This document shows, one piece after another, positions 36,250-45,774 of a DNA stretch of 64,000 nt; the first letter of the stretch is position 1; each line of letters begins with the position of its first letter. The stretch lies in the NCBI GenBank assembly GCA_030141605.1, contig JAQGDQ010002389.1, positions 1-64,000 on the forward strand. The letters are read 5' to 3'. The notes beneath the pieces are model-generated. The model was not told the DNA's origin and searched no databases. It saw only the letters and a list, made by a program, of their open reading frames with translations. The stretch comes from Tubiluchus corallicola. Taxonomy: Eukaryota; Priapulida; Priapulimorpha; Priapulimorphida; Tubiluchidae. A program made the position numbers and the translations under genes.

Positions 36250-37458
36250 TCAGGATTTCCTCTTCTTACGTAAAAGAGCAACCGTAAGGGAAGGGGGAAT
36301 AGAGGCTTTTTTCTCAAGTGGCGTTATCCAATAAACAAGAATGAAAAAACTGAAATATCCCAAAAGCGCGATCCGCGTCAGCCATATCCATATATCAGCT
36401 TGCGGCATTGCTCCACAGATGAAAATTGTTAGGAAACAGACTAAAAAAAATCGAAGGAGCGCTTTGTAAGCAGGGCGAAAAATCGCACTATTATTAGGAG
36501 AATGATCAAGCCACGGCATAAAAAATAAAATCCCAACCATTGCTACGCATAAAATAAGAGCAAAAAATGGAGAAGGAACAGCACGAATAACAGAAAAAAA
36601 GCTCCAAAAATACCACTGAGGGCGAGCTGATAGAAAAGGAGAAAGAGGGTTAGACTCTGCGATAAAGCTGTCAGATAAAGATAAAATATCGCCAGAAAAC
36701 CAGAAAATCAGCCCCATAAGAATTGTCAGATATAAATTGATCGCGCAAAAGTCACGCACCGCAAACCATGGATAAAAAGGAACGTGATCCTGAGTAGGGA
36801 GTGTAATTCCTAAAGGATTATTAATACCTGCTTTGTGAACTGCAATAACATGAATAATAGTAATGATAATGATCAGAAAAGAGAAAAAAAGATGAAAGCT
36901 ATACATTCTCGCTAAAATTGCCTCATGAGGAACAGAGCCTCCCAAAACAAAAGAGGCAAGCGCTTCACCAATAAAAGGAACAGATGACAGTAAATGATAC
37001 AAGACAGTGGCTGCCGCGACCCCATTATGACTCCAAGAGAGAATTGATCCGAAAAAAGACGCCATAAATAAACAACAAAGAAGGAGCAAACCCGTAATCC
37101 AGACAATTTCTCGCGGCGCTTTATAACTGCCATAATAAAAAGCTTTGAAAAGGTGTAAGCCTAATATTATGAATAATAAAGAAGGAACAGTCTTGTGAAT
37201 TGCGAGAATAAACCATCCCCAAGAAATAGTTTCCTTGAAATCTAAAAGCGTTTGAAACGCATAATCCACATATGGAACATAATATAAAGAAAGTGAAAAC
37301 CCACTCAGAAAAAGAAAAAAGAGCGACAAAGAAGCTAATGCGCCTGTTGTCCATAACCAGTTAAGATTACGAGGCATACGGTGTTTCTTGAAATAGTTGA
37401 ATAATGGCTTTAAAGGAAAACGTTTTTCCAACCAATAAAAAAATAAAAAATATCTCAT
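36250..37458 (-). CDS. petB: Cytochrome b subunit of the bc1 complex, Qo site altered
   Basis: Membrane core of ubiquinol:cytochrome c reductase, 402 residues. All four haem ligands are present with canonical 14-residue spacing: His88 and His102 in the second helix (AIHKT and GLHLF), His189 and His203 in the fourth (SFHLF and IIHVI). YYGSYKAPRE is intact. The quinol-oxidation site is not: the PEWY motif reads PQWY at 280-283 (codon CAG for Gln281), and the normally conserved WGQMSFWGA of the cd1 region reads WSHNGVAAA. The protein is open from end to end and flanked by Rieske and the c1 remnant. Confidence 0.9.
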   Translation of the reverse strand: MRYFLFFYWLEKRFPLKPLFNYFKKHRMPRNLNWLWTTGALASLSLFFLFLSGFSLSLYYVPYVDYAFQTLLDFKETISWGWFILAIHKTVPSLLFIILGLHLFKAFYYGSYKAPREIVWITGLLLLCCLFMASFFGSILSWSHNGVAAATVLYHLLSSVPFIGEALASFVLGGSVPHEAILARMYSFHLFFSFLIIIITIIHVIAVHKAGINNPLGITLPTQDHVPFYPWFAVRDFCAINLYLTILMGLIFWFSGDILSLSDSFIAESNPLSPFLSARPQWYFWSFFSVIRAVPSPFFALILCVAMVGILFFMPWLDHSPNNSAIFRPAYKALLRFFLVCFLTIFICGAMPQADIWIWLTRIALLGYFSFFILVYWITPLEKKASIPPSLTVALLRKKRKS

Positions 37459-37480
37459 CCGTATTGATTCACATTCATTT

Positions 37481-38044
37481 CTATGAGCTTTCCTCTGTTA
37501 TACGAATTGTGCTTTCATTCAGAAAATGCCAGGGAAGCGTATCTAAATCCCGCCTTGCTGGCCCTTTAGTCACTTTGCCATATTTGTCAAAATAAGAACC
37601 ATGACACCCACAAGACCAGCCTGACCACTCCCCTCCATGCACACGATTATACTCAACATGTAATGGACAGCCTAAATGCGTACAAAGCCCAATCACAAGC
37701 TGCCATTCTGAAGTATCCTCGCCATGACGAATAATATAAACAGGCTTGTTACGCCATTGTATAACTTTCCGATCACCAGACGCTATATCGGAAATATCAA
37801 TATCAATAAAAGCAGGAGAAGAAAATTCCAAAGCCGCTTTATTAACAACAGAAGAAGGAAATAAACTTCTTAAAAAAGGCCAGCTTAATAAAATAACACT
37901 TAAACTGCTCATAATCTGAATTGTTTTTTTTAACACATCTCGCCGAGCCGCCAGATTATCATTCGCAGGAGTTATAAATAATTTGTTAAAAAGCCTTCTT
38001 GTACGAGATAAAGAAGACGGTTTGTTATGGCGAAAAGTACTCAT
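37481..38044 (-). CDS. petA: Rieske iron-sulfur protein of the bc1 complex
   Basis: Ubiquinol-cytochrome c reductase iron-sulfur subunit, 187 residues. An N-terminal membrane anchor lies near residues 40-62, preceded by RRDVLKK in the place of a twin-arginine signal. Both cluster boxes survive: CTHLGC and CGCHGS (the usual Pro of CPCHG is Gly), so the two Cys and two His ligands and the disulfide pair are all present. First gene of the operon, 22 bases before petB. Confidence 0.92.
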   Translation of the reverse strand: MSTFRHNKPSSLSRTRRLFNKLFITPANDNLAARRDVLKKTIQIMSSLSVILLSWPFLRSLFPSSVVNKAALEFSSPAFIDIDISDIASGDRKVIQWRNKPVYIIRHGEDTSEWQLVIGLCTHLGCPLHVEYNRVHGGEWSGWSCGCHGSYFDKYGKVTKGPARRDLDTLPWHFLNESTIRITEESS

Positions 38045-38282
38045 TTGAAGATACTCTAAAATATAATATTAAAGTTGCTACTCTTATAGGGAGACTCATA
38101 AAATACACAGATACTTAAGCTATAAATTATACTAAAATATAGCATAATTTATGGTAAAAAATATTTCAAGCCGAATCAACTTAATAGAGCGTATCATTAT
38201 AACAGCAAGAGTGCGGTATTATAATACCTCGGCATTAATGTGTTGTTTTTGATGAATTTTTACAGTTATTATTTTCTTTTTA

Positions 38283-38310
38283 TTGACATACTTGCCTAAA
38301 AGCTTATGAT
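38283..38310 (+). promoter_or_regulatory. Promoter of the rplM-rpsI operon
   Basis: TTGACA at 38283-38288 and TATGAT at 38305-38310 with 16 bases between them make a near-consensus sigma-70 promoter 118 bases before rplM. The leader could carry ribosomal-protein autoregulation. The rest of the 383-base divergent gap (38045-38427) is AT-rich and shows nothing else recognisable; it must also hold the petA promoter. Confidence 0.7.
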
Positions 38311-38427
38311 AAACTTCTTATATTTGCATAAAATCTATCTTTTTATGTAAAGCTACTGAAATTTATAAATTAAACCCTATGATAATTTCAGTAATACAAG
38401 AAATCATAGAAGAATGGGAACTTACAG

Positions 38428-38889
38428 ATGACAATGAAAACCTGGTCGGCAAAGCCATCTGATATTGAGCGAAAATGGTATGTGATAGATGCAACAAACC
38501 TTATTTTAGGGCGCCTTTCGGCTATTGCTGCTTCTCGCCTTCGCGGCAAGCATAAACCAATTTTTACGCCTCATATGGATTGTGGTGACCATATTATTAT
38601 CATTAATGCAGAAAAAGTACGCTTAACCGGCAGAAAAAATCAACGCCGCTTTTATTGGCATACAGGCTATCCCGGCGGTATTAAATCCAGAACAATGGGG
38701 CAAATTTTAGAAGGTCCGCATCCGCAGCGTGTTGTTTATAAAGCTGTCGAACGTATGATCAGCCGTAATCCTTTGGGACGCAGGCAAATGAAAAAACTTC
38801 ACGTCTATGCAGGAAGTGAACATCCTCATGAGGCTCAAAAACCGGAAGTTTTAGATGTCGCATCAATGAACCCCAAAAATAGGAGATAG
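38428..38889 (+). CDS. rplM: 50S ribosomal protein L13
   Basis: Ribosomal large-subunit protein, 153 residues. Starts [20 protein letters not shown]; the ATG at 38434 (MKTW) would match the usual L13 start, so two residues are uncertain. [18 protein letters not shown] and [12 protein letters not shown] are family signatures, and [19 protein letters not shown] closes it. Two bases before rpsI. Confidence 0.97.
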   Translation: MTMKTWSAKPSDIERKWYVIDATNLILGRLSAIAASRLRGKHKPIFTPHMDCGDHIIIINAEKVRLTGRKNQRRFYWHTGYPGGIKSRTMGQILEGPHPQRVVYKAVERMISRNPLGRRQMKKLHVYAGSEHPHEAQKPEVLDVASMNPKNRR

Positions 38890-38891
38890 CC

Positions 38892-39416
38892 ATGGCTGAA
38901 GAGTTTAATGTATTGGAACAGTTGAAGGAAACAAAAACTGAACCCATAAAAAATAATGAAGCACATTCCCATGAGGAACAGTCAAAAGGTGAAATCGCTT
39001 CTGTAAAAAGAGAGCCTGTCATTGATAAACAAGGGCGCTCGTACGCAACAGGAAAACGAAAAGACGCGGTCGCTCGAGTATGGATCAAGCCCGGAAAAGG
39101 GGCGGTCTCTGTCAATGGTCGCGAATTAACACAATATTTCGCTCGCCCTGTCTTAAGAATGCTCATTGATCAACCTTTCCAAACAGTCGAGCGTGTCAAC
39201 CAATATGACGTTGTCTGTACTGTCAAAGGAGGAGGACTTTCCGGCCAAGCAGGCGCTGTTCGCCATGGAATCAGTAAAGCGTTGACACTTTATGAGCCTG
39301 AATTACATGTCGCTCTTAAAAAAGGTGGGTTCCTGACACGGGATGACAGAGTCGTTGAACGTAAAAAATATGGACGTAGAAAAGCACGGAGAAGCTTCCA
39401 GTTCTCTAAACGTTAA
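38892..39416 (+). CDS. rpsI: 30S ribosomal protein S9
   Basis: Ribosomal small-subunit protein, 174 residues. About 45 acidic N-terminal residues precede the S9 domain ([18 protein letters not shown]), an extension common in alphaproteobacteria. [19 protein letters not shown] and the C-terminal [17 protein letters not shown], which reaches the P-site tRNA, are intact. Confidence 0.97.
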   Translation: MAEEFNVLEQLKETKTEPIKNNEAHSHEEQSKGEIASVKREPVIDKQGRSYATGKRKDAVARVWIKPGKGAVSVNGRELTQYFARPVLRMLIDQPFQTVERVNQYDVVCTVKGGGLSGQAGAVRHGISKALTLYEPELHVALKKGGFLTRDDRVVERKKYGRRKARRSFQFSKR

Positions 39417-39431
39417 TCGCTTTTCATATTC

Positions 39432-39452
39432 AGAAAGCTGGCTTTCTTTATT
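39432..39452 (+). terminator. Terminator after rpsI
   Basis: AGAAAG-CTGG-CTTTCT (39432-39447) followed by TTATT, 15 bases past the rpsI stop. A second weaker repeat TGAGCT...AGCTCA follows at about 39452-39470. Converges with xthA. Confidence 0.5.
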
Positions 39453-39545
39453 GAGCTCTTTTAAAGCTCATCATATCTGGTCAAAATTGTAAATGAGCTA
39501 AAAGATATAAAAAAGAAATCCAGCTTCCACTGAGCAATCAAATCG

Positions 39546-40325
39546 CTATGAGAGTTGGCACCATACAACTGTATGATCCGAAGGCTTTTCCCATAAACGA
39601 GGTCGTTTATCAATACCTGCGCACAATAAACGATCCGCCGCAGAAGGGGAGAGCAGAAAATGATCAATTCGTAAGCCCTGATCTTTTTCTAAAGCGCCCC
39701 CTCGATAGTCCCACCATGTATATTGGCCCTCTTTAGAGTCAACAGCCATAAGCGCATCAGTCAATCCTAAATACAACAGGTGGCGGAACCGCTTTAAGCT
39801 TTCCGAGTGGCATAAAGCATCACCAGCCCAGACAGATGGATCATGCATATCACCAGGAAACGGAGCTATATTCCAATCTCCTCCCATAATCAGGGGGATA
39901 TTCTCCTTTAATAAAGGCTCAATATGAGTGTGCAGGCGATCCATCCACTCCAGTTTATAAGAAAATTTCTCAGAATCGACAGGGTTGCCATTAGGAAGAT
40001 ACAAAGAAATAATGCGTAAATCCTTTACTACCACTTCAATATAACGTGCCTGTTTATCGTCTTGGTAAGAAAAAGAAGGAAGTGACTCGCCACAAATCTC
40101 CATAGGATAACGCGATAAAACAGCGACGCCATTCCATGCTTTCTGGCCACTGACAGCACAAAAGTAACCTAGCTCCCTAAAAGAATCAAAAGGAAAAGAC
40201 GCATATTCCATCTTTAACTCCTGTAACAACAAGATATCAGGAGAAAAAAGCTTTAACCATTTCAAAACATGCGATTTACGGGCATTTAAAGAATTAACAT
40301 TCCAACTGGCACACAAAAATGGCAT
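39546..40325 (-). CDS. xthA: Exodeoxyribonuclease III
   Basis: AP endonuclease and 3'-5' exonuclease of base-excision repair, 259 residues. WNVNSLNAR at the start, LLLQELKME with the metal-binding Glu, MGGDWNIAP with the Asp-Asn pair, GLRIDHFLLS and the final SDHTVVW with the catalytic His are all intact. Its start codon overlaps the stop of the upstream Fe-S carrier gene by one base (TAATG), so translation is probably coupled. Confidence 0.95.
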   Translation of the reverse strand: MPFLCASWNVNSLNARKSHVLKWLKLFSPDILLLQELKMEYASFPFDSFRELGYFCAVSGQKAWNGVAVLSRYPMEICGESLPSFSYQDDKQARYIEVVVKDLRIISLYLPNGNPVDSEKFSYKLEWMDRLHTHIEPLLKENIPLIMGGDWNIAPFPGDMHDPSVWAGDALCHSESLKRFRHLLYLGLTDALMAVDSKEGQYTWWDYRGGALEKDQGLRIDHFLLSPSAADRLLCAGIDKRPRLWEKPSDHTVVWCQLS

Positions 40326-40675
40326 TATTGAGAATCCTCAAATGAAAAAGATGTTCCACAACTGCACGTGCCAGAGGCATTAGGAACATCAAGGAAAAAA
40401 TAAGATCCCATCAGATTATCTTGAAAATCAACAGTCGTCCCCTTAAGAAAAGAAAAAAACGCCTTGTCAATAATCACATCAGCCCCATCGGCAGAAAAAA
40501 TGAGATCATCCTCCGATTGCTCCTGATCCAAAGAAAATGACGCCTGAAAACCGGCACATCCTCCTCCCGCAAGCGTAATACGAAGTCGTTCATTTCGAGC
40601 GGAATCGGCAATAGCCCGAATGCGCGCCGCGGCCGCATCGGTTATTATTAATTTTTCCTTGTTTTCTTGGCTCAT
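40325..40675 (-). CDS. erpA: A-type iron-sulfur carrier (ErpA/IscA family)
   Basis: Delivers Fe-S clusters to apo-proteins. The three cluster-binding cysteines are present: GGGCAGFQ and the C-terminal CSCGTSF. The frame opens at 40693, but the ATG at 40675 is preceded by GGAG with a 9-base spacer and begins MSQENKEKL, giving 116 residues. ErpA versus IscA cannot be settled from the sequence; placement beside argS is the usual ErpA location in alphaproteobacteria. Confidence 0.85.
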   Translation of the reverse strand: MSQENKEKLIITDAAAARIRAIADSARNERLRITLAGGGCAGFQASFSLDQEQSEDDLIFSADGADVIIDKAFFSFLKGTTVDFQDNLMGSYFFLDVPNASGTCSCGTSFSFEDSQ

Positions 40676-40822
40676 TATTTTATTCTCCATCAAAATACTC
40701 TTAAACTATCACACAAAATTCACTGTTTTTGAAGTCGTATTTAAAAAATACATTGTTATAAATGCTATTCTATTATAAATTACCAATTCTAAAAAGGTCG
40801 TTTTTAACTTAGGATCTGATGC

Positions 40823-42574
40823 ATGCATGTATTTCGCTTTTTTCACACTGTATTAGAAGAAATTTTCCTGTCAATGAAACAGGAAGGCATTTTTCCAAAA
40901 AATCTATCAACAAGCCATTTTTCCGTAGAAAGACCCAAAAACGCCGAGCATGGTGATATTACAACAAATGCTGCTATGGTTCTTTGTAAACAAGCCAAAA
41001 TGCCTCCGAGAGAGCTCGCCAAGAAAATAGTAGAACATCTTGAAAAAAATTCCACGATAAAAACAATTGATATCGCAGGACCTGGATTTATCAATATGCA
41101 TCTCTCAGAAGATTTCTGGTATCAATCTTTGGAAACTATTCTGGAGCAAGGCGTTGATTATGGCAATTCCACTCTGGGCAATAACGAGAAAGTCAATTTG
41201 GAATATGTTTCCGTTAACCCTACAGGCCCCCTTCATGTTGGTCATGCCAGAGGAGCCGTACTGGGAGATGTTCTTGCCGCATTGCTTAAAAAATGCAATT
41301 ATCAAGTAATACGAGAATATTATGTCAATGACTCTGGGGCGCAGATCAACGCACTGGCACACTCTCTTTATATCCGTTATTGCCAAGCCCTGAAACAAAC
41401 AGACCAAGACGTTCCGGAAGGACTCTATCCAGGAGAATATTTAATTCCTATCGCTGAAACCCTAGTGCAGCAGGATGGAGACAAATGGATTCATAAATCT
41501 CAAGAAGAGCGTATGAACTTTTTTCGACAATATGCTGTTGAAACCATGATGGAAATTATAAAAGACGATTTAAAAACACTCGGTGTTCATCATGATATTT
41601 TCGTTTCTGAGGATAGCCTTATAAAAAATGACTATATGAAAAAAGTCCTCGATTCACTCGAGCAAAGAGATCTCATCTATACAGGTGTACTGGAGCCCCC
41701 AAAAGGAAAAGCAGATGAAAACTGGGAACCTAGACCTCAGAAGCTTTTTCGCTCAACGCTTTTTGGAGACACAATGGACCGGCCACTCGTAAAGCCAGAT
41801 GGAACACATACATATTTTGCCTCGGATATCGCCTATCACTATAATAAATTTGAACGTGGCTTTAAAAAAATGATCGATGTACTGGGCGCTGATCATGGTG
41901 GCTATGTAAAACGTATGCTGGCGGCTACTGAGGCATTCTCACAAAAAAAAGCCTCTTTGGATATTCTTCAATGCCAGATTGTGCGATTCTTCGATAATGG
42001 AAAACCCGTAAGAATGTCAAAACGGGCAGGGCAGTTTATCACAATGAGAGAAGTCGTTAACACAATCGGAAAAGATGTTTTCCGATTCATGATGCTCACA
42101 AGAAAAAATGACGCGCAACTTGATTTCGATTTTCAAAAAGTACAGGAGCAATCTAAGGACAATCCTGTCTTTTATGTACAATATGCCCACGCAAGAATCT
42201 GCTCTGTACTACGTCACGCGCAAAAAGAGTTCCCAGAAAATATGACAGAAATTACCGAGCTGAAAAAAGCGGATTTTTCTCTCCTGAAAGATCAAAATGA
42301 AATTAAACTTATCCGCCTAATGGCAGAATGGCCACACCTTGTTGAAAGCGCAGCACAAAAAAGAGAAGCACATAGAGTTGTTTTTTACTTGCAAGATGTA
42401 GCCGCCGTATTCCACGCACTATGGAATAAAGGAAAAGAAAAAACTGAACTTCGTTTTCTCCTGCAGGACAATCTTCCACTTACGCGCGCGCGGCTCGCTT
42501 TGCTACAAGCACTGGCTTTTTCTATCCAATCCGGTCTTGATATTGTTGGCATTAAGGCTACTGAGGAAATGTAA
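40823..42574 (+). CDS. argS: Arginyl-tRNA synthetase
   Basis: Charges tRNA-Arg, 583 residues. An N-terminal tRNA-binding domain precedes the HIGH-like motif (VNPTGPLHVGHARGAVLGD), YYVNDSGAQINALAHS, the KMSKS-like RMSKRAG and the C-terminal DALR anticodon-binding domain. Divergent from erpA; the dgt gene that usually lies between them in alphaproteobacteria is absent. Confidence 0.97.
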   Translation: MHVFRFFHTVLEEIFLSMKQEGIFPKNLSTSHFSVERPKNAEHGDITTNAAMVLCKQAKMPPRELAKKIVEHLEKNSTIKTIDIAGPGFINMHLSEDFWYQSLETILEQGVDYGNSTLGNNEKVNLEYVSVNPTGPLHVGHARGAVLGDVLAALLKKCNYQVIREYYVNDSGAQINALAHSLYIRYCQALKQTDQDVPEGLYPGEYLIPIAETLVQQDGDKWIHKSQEERMNFFRQYAVETMMEIIKDDLKTLGVHHDIFVSEDSLIKNDYMKKVLDSLEQRDLIYTGVLEPPKGKADENWEPRPQKLFRSTLFGDTMDRPLVKPDGTHTYFASDIAYHYNKFERGFKKMIDVLGADHGGYVKRMLAATEAFSQKKASLDILQCQIVRFFDNGKPVRMSKRAGQFITMREVVNTIGKDVFRFMMLTRKNDAQLDFDFQKVQEQSKDNPVFYVQYAHARICSVLRHAQKEFPENMTEITELKKADFSLLKDQNEIKLIRLMAEWPHLVESAAQKREAHRVVFYLQDVAAVFHALWNKGKEKTELRFLLQDNLPLTRARLALLQALAFSIQSGLDIVGIKATEEM

Positions 42575-42593
42575 CTAATGAAGGCAACATAAA

Positions 42594-43373
42594 ATGCATA
42601 AGGATCTTGAAGATAAGAAATTTTTACAAGCCCCTTCTCGTGTATTTCTCGACAACGAAAGTTACGGTACACCGCAAAAGAAAAAATTTATCCGACTTCG
42701 TTACCTTATTCTGTTTCTTTTTCTTGGAGTGGGGGTGGGGCTATTGCTTTGGAAAAGCTTTCAGCAAGAAAAAAACTCCACCGTTGATATCATCATAACA
42801 GAAGACGGAACTCCCTTTATACAAGCACCTAAAAAAGCGTTTAAAATTCGCCCAGATGATCCAGGGGGAGGAGAAATTCCCCATAGAGATCGCTTTATCT
42901 TTGAACGACTCGGAGATAATATTGAAAATTTCCCTGCCGAGCAACTCAATGCCAGTATTGAAACATTATCTCATATCATTGATGGGCTCGAAAAACAAGA
43001 AACAGAAAAAGATATAATAAATATTCCTCAGGAATCACACGATCCTTATAAGGAAGACTCCTTGGAAATATTGTTAAAGCAAATTTCTAAAATAGAACCA
43101 AAAGAATCCGCTATGCCCGCGAAAGCTAGTTGGAAAGCACAGATATTCGCAGCCAATTCCGAAGATATTGTTTTGAAATTTTGGGAAAATATTCAATTGC
43201 CTCAAGAGCTTCTCAAAGGCCTGAAAGAGGAAATCACCTTAACTGCACTTGATAATCAATCAACTCTTTTTCGTTTGAGAATCCAAGGTTTTCAAAACAA
43301 ACAGGAAGCTGAACAATTTTGCATAGCCTTACGAAAAAAGCAGCTTGATTGCCTTGTTGTTAAGTCCTCATAA
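42594..43373 (+). CDS. SPOR-domain membrane protein
   Basis: A bitopic inner-membrane protein of 259 residues with one transmembrane helix (about residues 39-58) and a C-terminal SPOR-like domain (about 180-258: SWKAQIFAANSE, FRLRIQGFQNKQEAEQFC and ALRKKQLDCLVV). SPOR domains bind denuded glycan strands at the division septum. Cotranscribed with argS as in other alphaproteobacteria. The domain is at the low end of similarity to the SPOR model. Confidence 0.78.
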   Translation: MHKDLEDKKFLQAPSRVFLDNESYGTPQKKKFIRLRYLILFLFLGVGVGLLLWKSFQQEKNSTVDIIITEDGTPFIQAPKKAFKIRPDDPGGGEIPHRDRFIFERLGDNIENFPAEQLNASIETLSHIIDGLEKQETEKDIINIPQESHDPYKEDSLEILLKQISKIEPKESAMPAKASWKAQIFAANSEDIVLKFWENIQLPQELLKGLKEEITLTALDNQSTLFRLRIQGFQNKQEAEQFCIALRKKQLDCLVVKSS

Positions 43374-43510
43374 TAAAAATAAACCCTATGCTATTGAGAA
43401 TTCATTCTTAAATCCCCATTTATCTATGACATTCAATCAAAATGCGTTACCCTACAAAATTTAAAGAATAGACGATTAAAATTTTTACACCTTGGAGTTA
43501 TCTTGTCCTG

Positions 43511-44182
43511 ATGAATATACATTCGATTACTGATATTAGCCTATGGGCCATTCCTGTCCTTCTCTCTGTTACTTTCCATGAAGCGGCCCACGCATGGATG
43601 GCTGCGAAACAAGGCGACGATACAGCATTGCTTATGGGGCGATTGTCTTTTAATCCTCTTTGCCATGTGCATCCTTTTGGAACAATTATCCTTCCTTTGA
43701 TTCTTTATTTTTCTTCTGCAGGATTTCTCTTCGGGTTTGCAAAGCCTGTCCCTGTCAATTTTCGAAAAGCACGAAACTTCAGGCAAGGTATTTTGCTTAT
43801 CTCTCTTGCAGGCCCTGTCTCAAACCTTATGCTTGCCATCGCTTCAGCTATTTTACTGAAAATTTTATGGACTCCACAAGTAGGAACGGGCTTTATCATC
43901 GCATTTCTTGTTCAGCTTCTTCAAAATATGACTGTCTTGAATATTATTTTGTTTTTATTCAACATGATTCCCATTCCACCTCTAGATGGCGGAAAAGTCC
44001 TTGGGGCTTTACTGCCTCCAGCCTATGGGCGATATTTATTTGCTCTTGAGCGATATAGCATGTTTATCCTTATTGCAATTATTATGCTTTCTGTCACTTT
44101 GAGGGGAACAGTCTTTGATCCACTTCTATGGCTTATCAAAATCCCTTTGACATTTTTTCTGTCGATCATGGGACTTTATTAA
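43511..44182 (+). CDS. M50 family site-2-type membrane metalloprotease
   Basis: Intramembrane zinc protease homologue of 223 residues with five or six hydrophobic segments. HEAAHAW (HExxH, residues 23-27) supplies two zinc ligands and NMIPIPPLDGGKVL the third (Asp). The short rhomboid-free form without PDZ domain is the type often encoded beside scpA, but no scpA gene follows here. Preceded by TTGGAG (43493-43498) before the ATG at 43511. Confidence 0.9.
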   Translation: MNIHSITDISLWAIPVLLSVTFHEAAHAWMAAKQGDDTALLMGRLSFNPLCHVHPFGTIILPLILYFSSAGFLFGFAKPVPVNFRKARNFRQGILLISLAGPVSNLMLAIASAILLKILWTPQVGTGFIIAFLVQLLQNMTVLNIILFLFNMIPIPPLDGGKVLGALLPPAYGRYLFALERYSMFILIAIIMLSVTLRGTVFDPLLWLIKIPLTFFLSIMGLY

Positions 44183-44352
44183 ATCTAGAGCCTTGAAAAA
44201 CAGTAGAAAGGGTAGGGATATTACATCCTCTTGCCAGACAAAAAGAAAACAACTCTTTAAAGCCTGATAAAATTACCATTGTAATCAAATAGGATTCTTT
44301 GCTATTGTATTTCCTTAAAAAAGTAACCTGCCGTGACAATAAGGAAAGAACA

Positions 44353-45636
44353 ATGCTGGATATTCGATGGATAAGAGATAATCCAAAACGCTTTGACCAA
44401 GCTATGGAAAAACGAAACATACCCCCCTGTTCAGAGACTATTTTAAAACTTGATCAAAATCGTCGGAGAGCACAGACTCATGCACAAGAAATACAAGCAG
44501 AAAGAAATAAAATCGCCCAGGAAATCGGCTATAAAAAATCAAAGAAAGAAGATGCCTCACACCTGATTGAAGCCGTCTCTCAATCCAAAATTAAACAGGC
44601 TCAGGCTGAAGAAAAAGCACAGGAAGCGCTACAGGAACTGAATAACTATCTGGCAAATATTCCCAATATTCTTATGGACGATGTTCCCTTGGGAAAAGAC
44701 GATTCAGAAAATCAAGAATATGATACTTACGGAAATCCACCTTCTTTTTCTTTTCCTCCTAAAAATCATAGCGAAATTGGCGAAAGACTCGGAATGATGG
44801 ATTTTGAACGAGCGGCAAAACTTTCTGGTGCTCGATTTGTTCTTCTCTCTGGGGATATAGTACGCCTAGAGCGTGCTATAGCAACATTTATGCTCGATCT
44901 TCATGTACAAGAGTTTGGCTATCAGGAAATCTCAACTCCTGTACTTGTTCGGGAAAAAACACTCTTTGGAAGTGGGCAACTTCCAAAATTTAAAGACGAC
45001 CTTTTTCAAACAACAGATAACCGATGGCTGATCCCAACAGCAGAAGTGACATTAACAAATTTATACGCTGATGAAATTCTTGAGGCGGAAAAACTCCCTC
45101 TGCGCTTGACGGCTCTAACAATGTGTTTTCGCTCTGAAGCAGGCTCTGCCGGAAAAGATACAAAAGGAATGATCAGACAGCACCAGTTCAATAAAGTTGA
45201 GCTTGTGAGCTTTTCCCATCCAAAACAGTCCCTAGAAGAACTTGAGCGCATGACTCACTGTGCAACAGAAGTTCTTCGACGCCTTGAACTTCCTTACCGT
45301 GTTGTCACTCTCTGCTCCGGAAGCACCGGCTTTTGCGCACAAAAAACATATGATATTGAAGTCTGGTTGCCTGCGCAAAACTGCTATAGAGAAATTTCAA
45401 GCTGCTCTCTTTGTGGCGACTTTCAAGCAAGGCGTATGAATACACGGAGCCGCGCTAAAGGGGAGAAGCAAACCCAGTTTCTTCATACGCTAAATGGCTC
45501 TGGTTTGGCTGTTGGGCGTACATTAATCGCTATTTTGGAAAATTACCAGCAGGAAGATGGCTCTGTCAGAATTCCAGATGCCCTGCGACCCTACATGAAA
45601 GGAAGTAAAGTAATCCATCCTATTGCTGTCACATAA
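44353..45636 (+). CDS. serS: Seryl-tRNA synthetase
   Basis: Class II synthetase, 427 residues. The ATG at 44353 after AAGGAA (44341-44346) starts [11 protein letters not shown] as in the family; the frame upstream to 44299 is not coding. An N-terminal coiled-coil arm (about residues 30-100) that grips the tRNA is followed by class II motif 2 ([27 protein letters not shown], in parts) and motif 3 ([16 protein letters not shown]). Confidence 0.97.
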   Translation: MLDIRWIRDNPKRFDQAMEKRNIPPCSETILKLDQNRRRAQTHAQEIQAERNKIAQEIGYKKSKKEDASHLIEAVSQSKIKQAQAEEKAQEALQELNNYLANIPNILMDDVPLGKDDSENQEYDTYGNPPSFSFPPKNHSEIGERLGMMDFERAAKLSGARFVLLSGDIVRLERAIATFMLDLHVQEFGYQEISTPVLVREKTLFGSGQLPKFKDDLFQTTDNRWLIPTAEVTLTNLYADEILEAEKLPLRLTALTMCFRSEAGSAGKDTKGMIRQHQFNKVELVSFSHPKQSLEELERMTHCATEVLRRLELPYRVVTLCSGSTGFCAQKTYDIEVWLPAQNCYREISSCSLCGDFQARRMNTRSRAKGEKQTQFLHTLNGSGLAVGRTLIAILENYQQEDGSVRIPDALRPYMKGSKVIHPIAVT

Positions 45637-45774
45637 ATATTTTCTTTTTTAGTAACGAATTTTAAATATTTCCTGTGTATAACTTTATAATTAAAGCCAA
45701 AAGTTGTAATTACCTTGTAAGAAACTATATAATAAAATAGAGCAATTCAAAGGGATATGAAAAGGTAGGATTTT

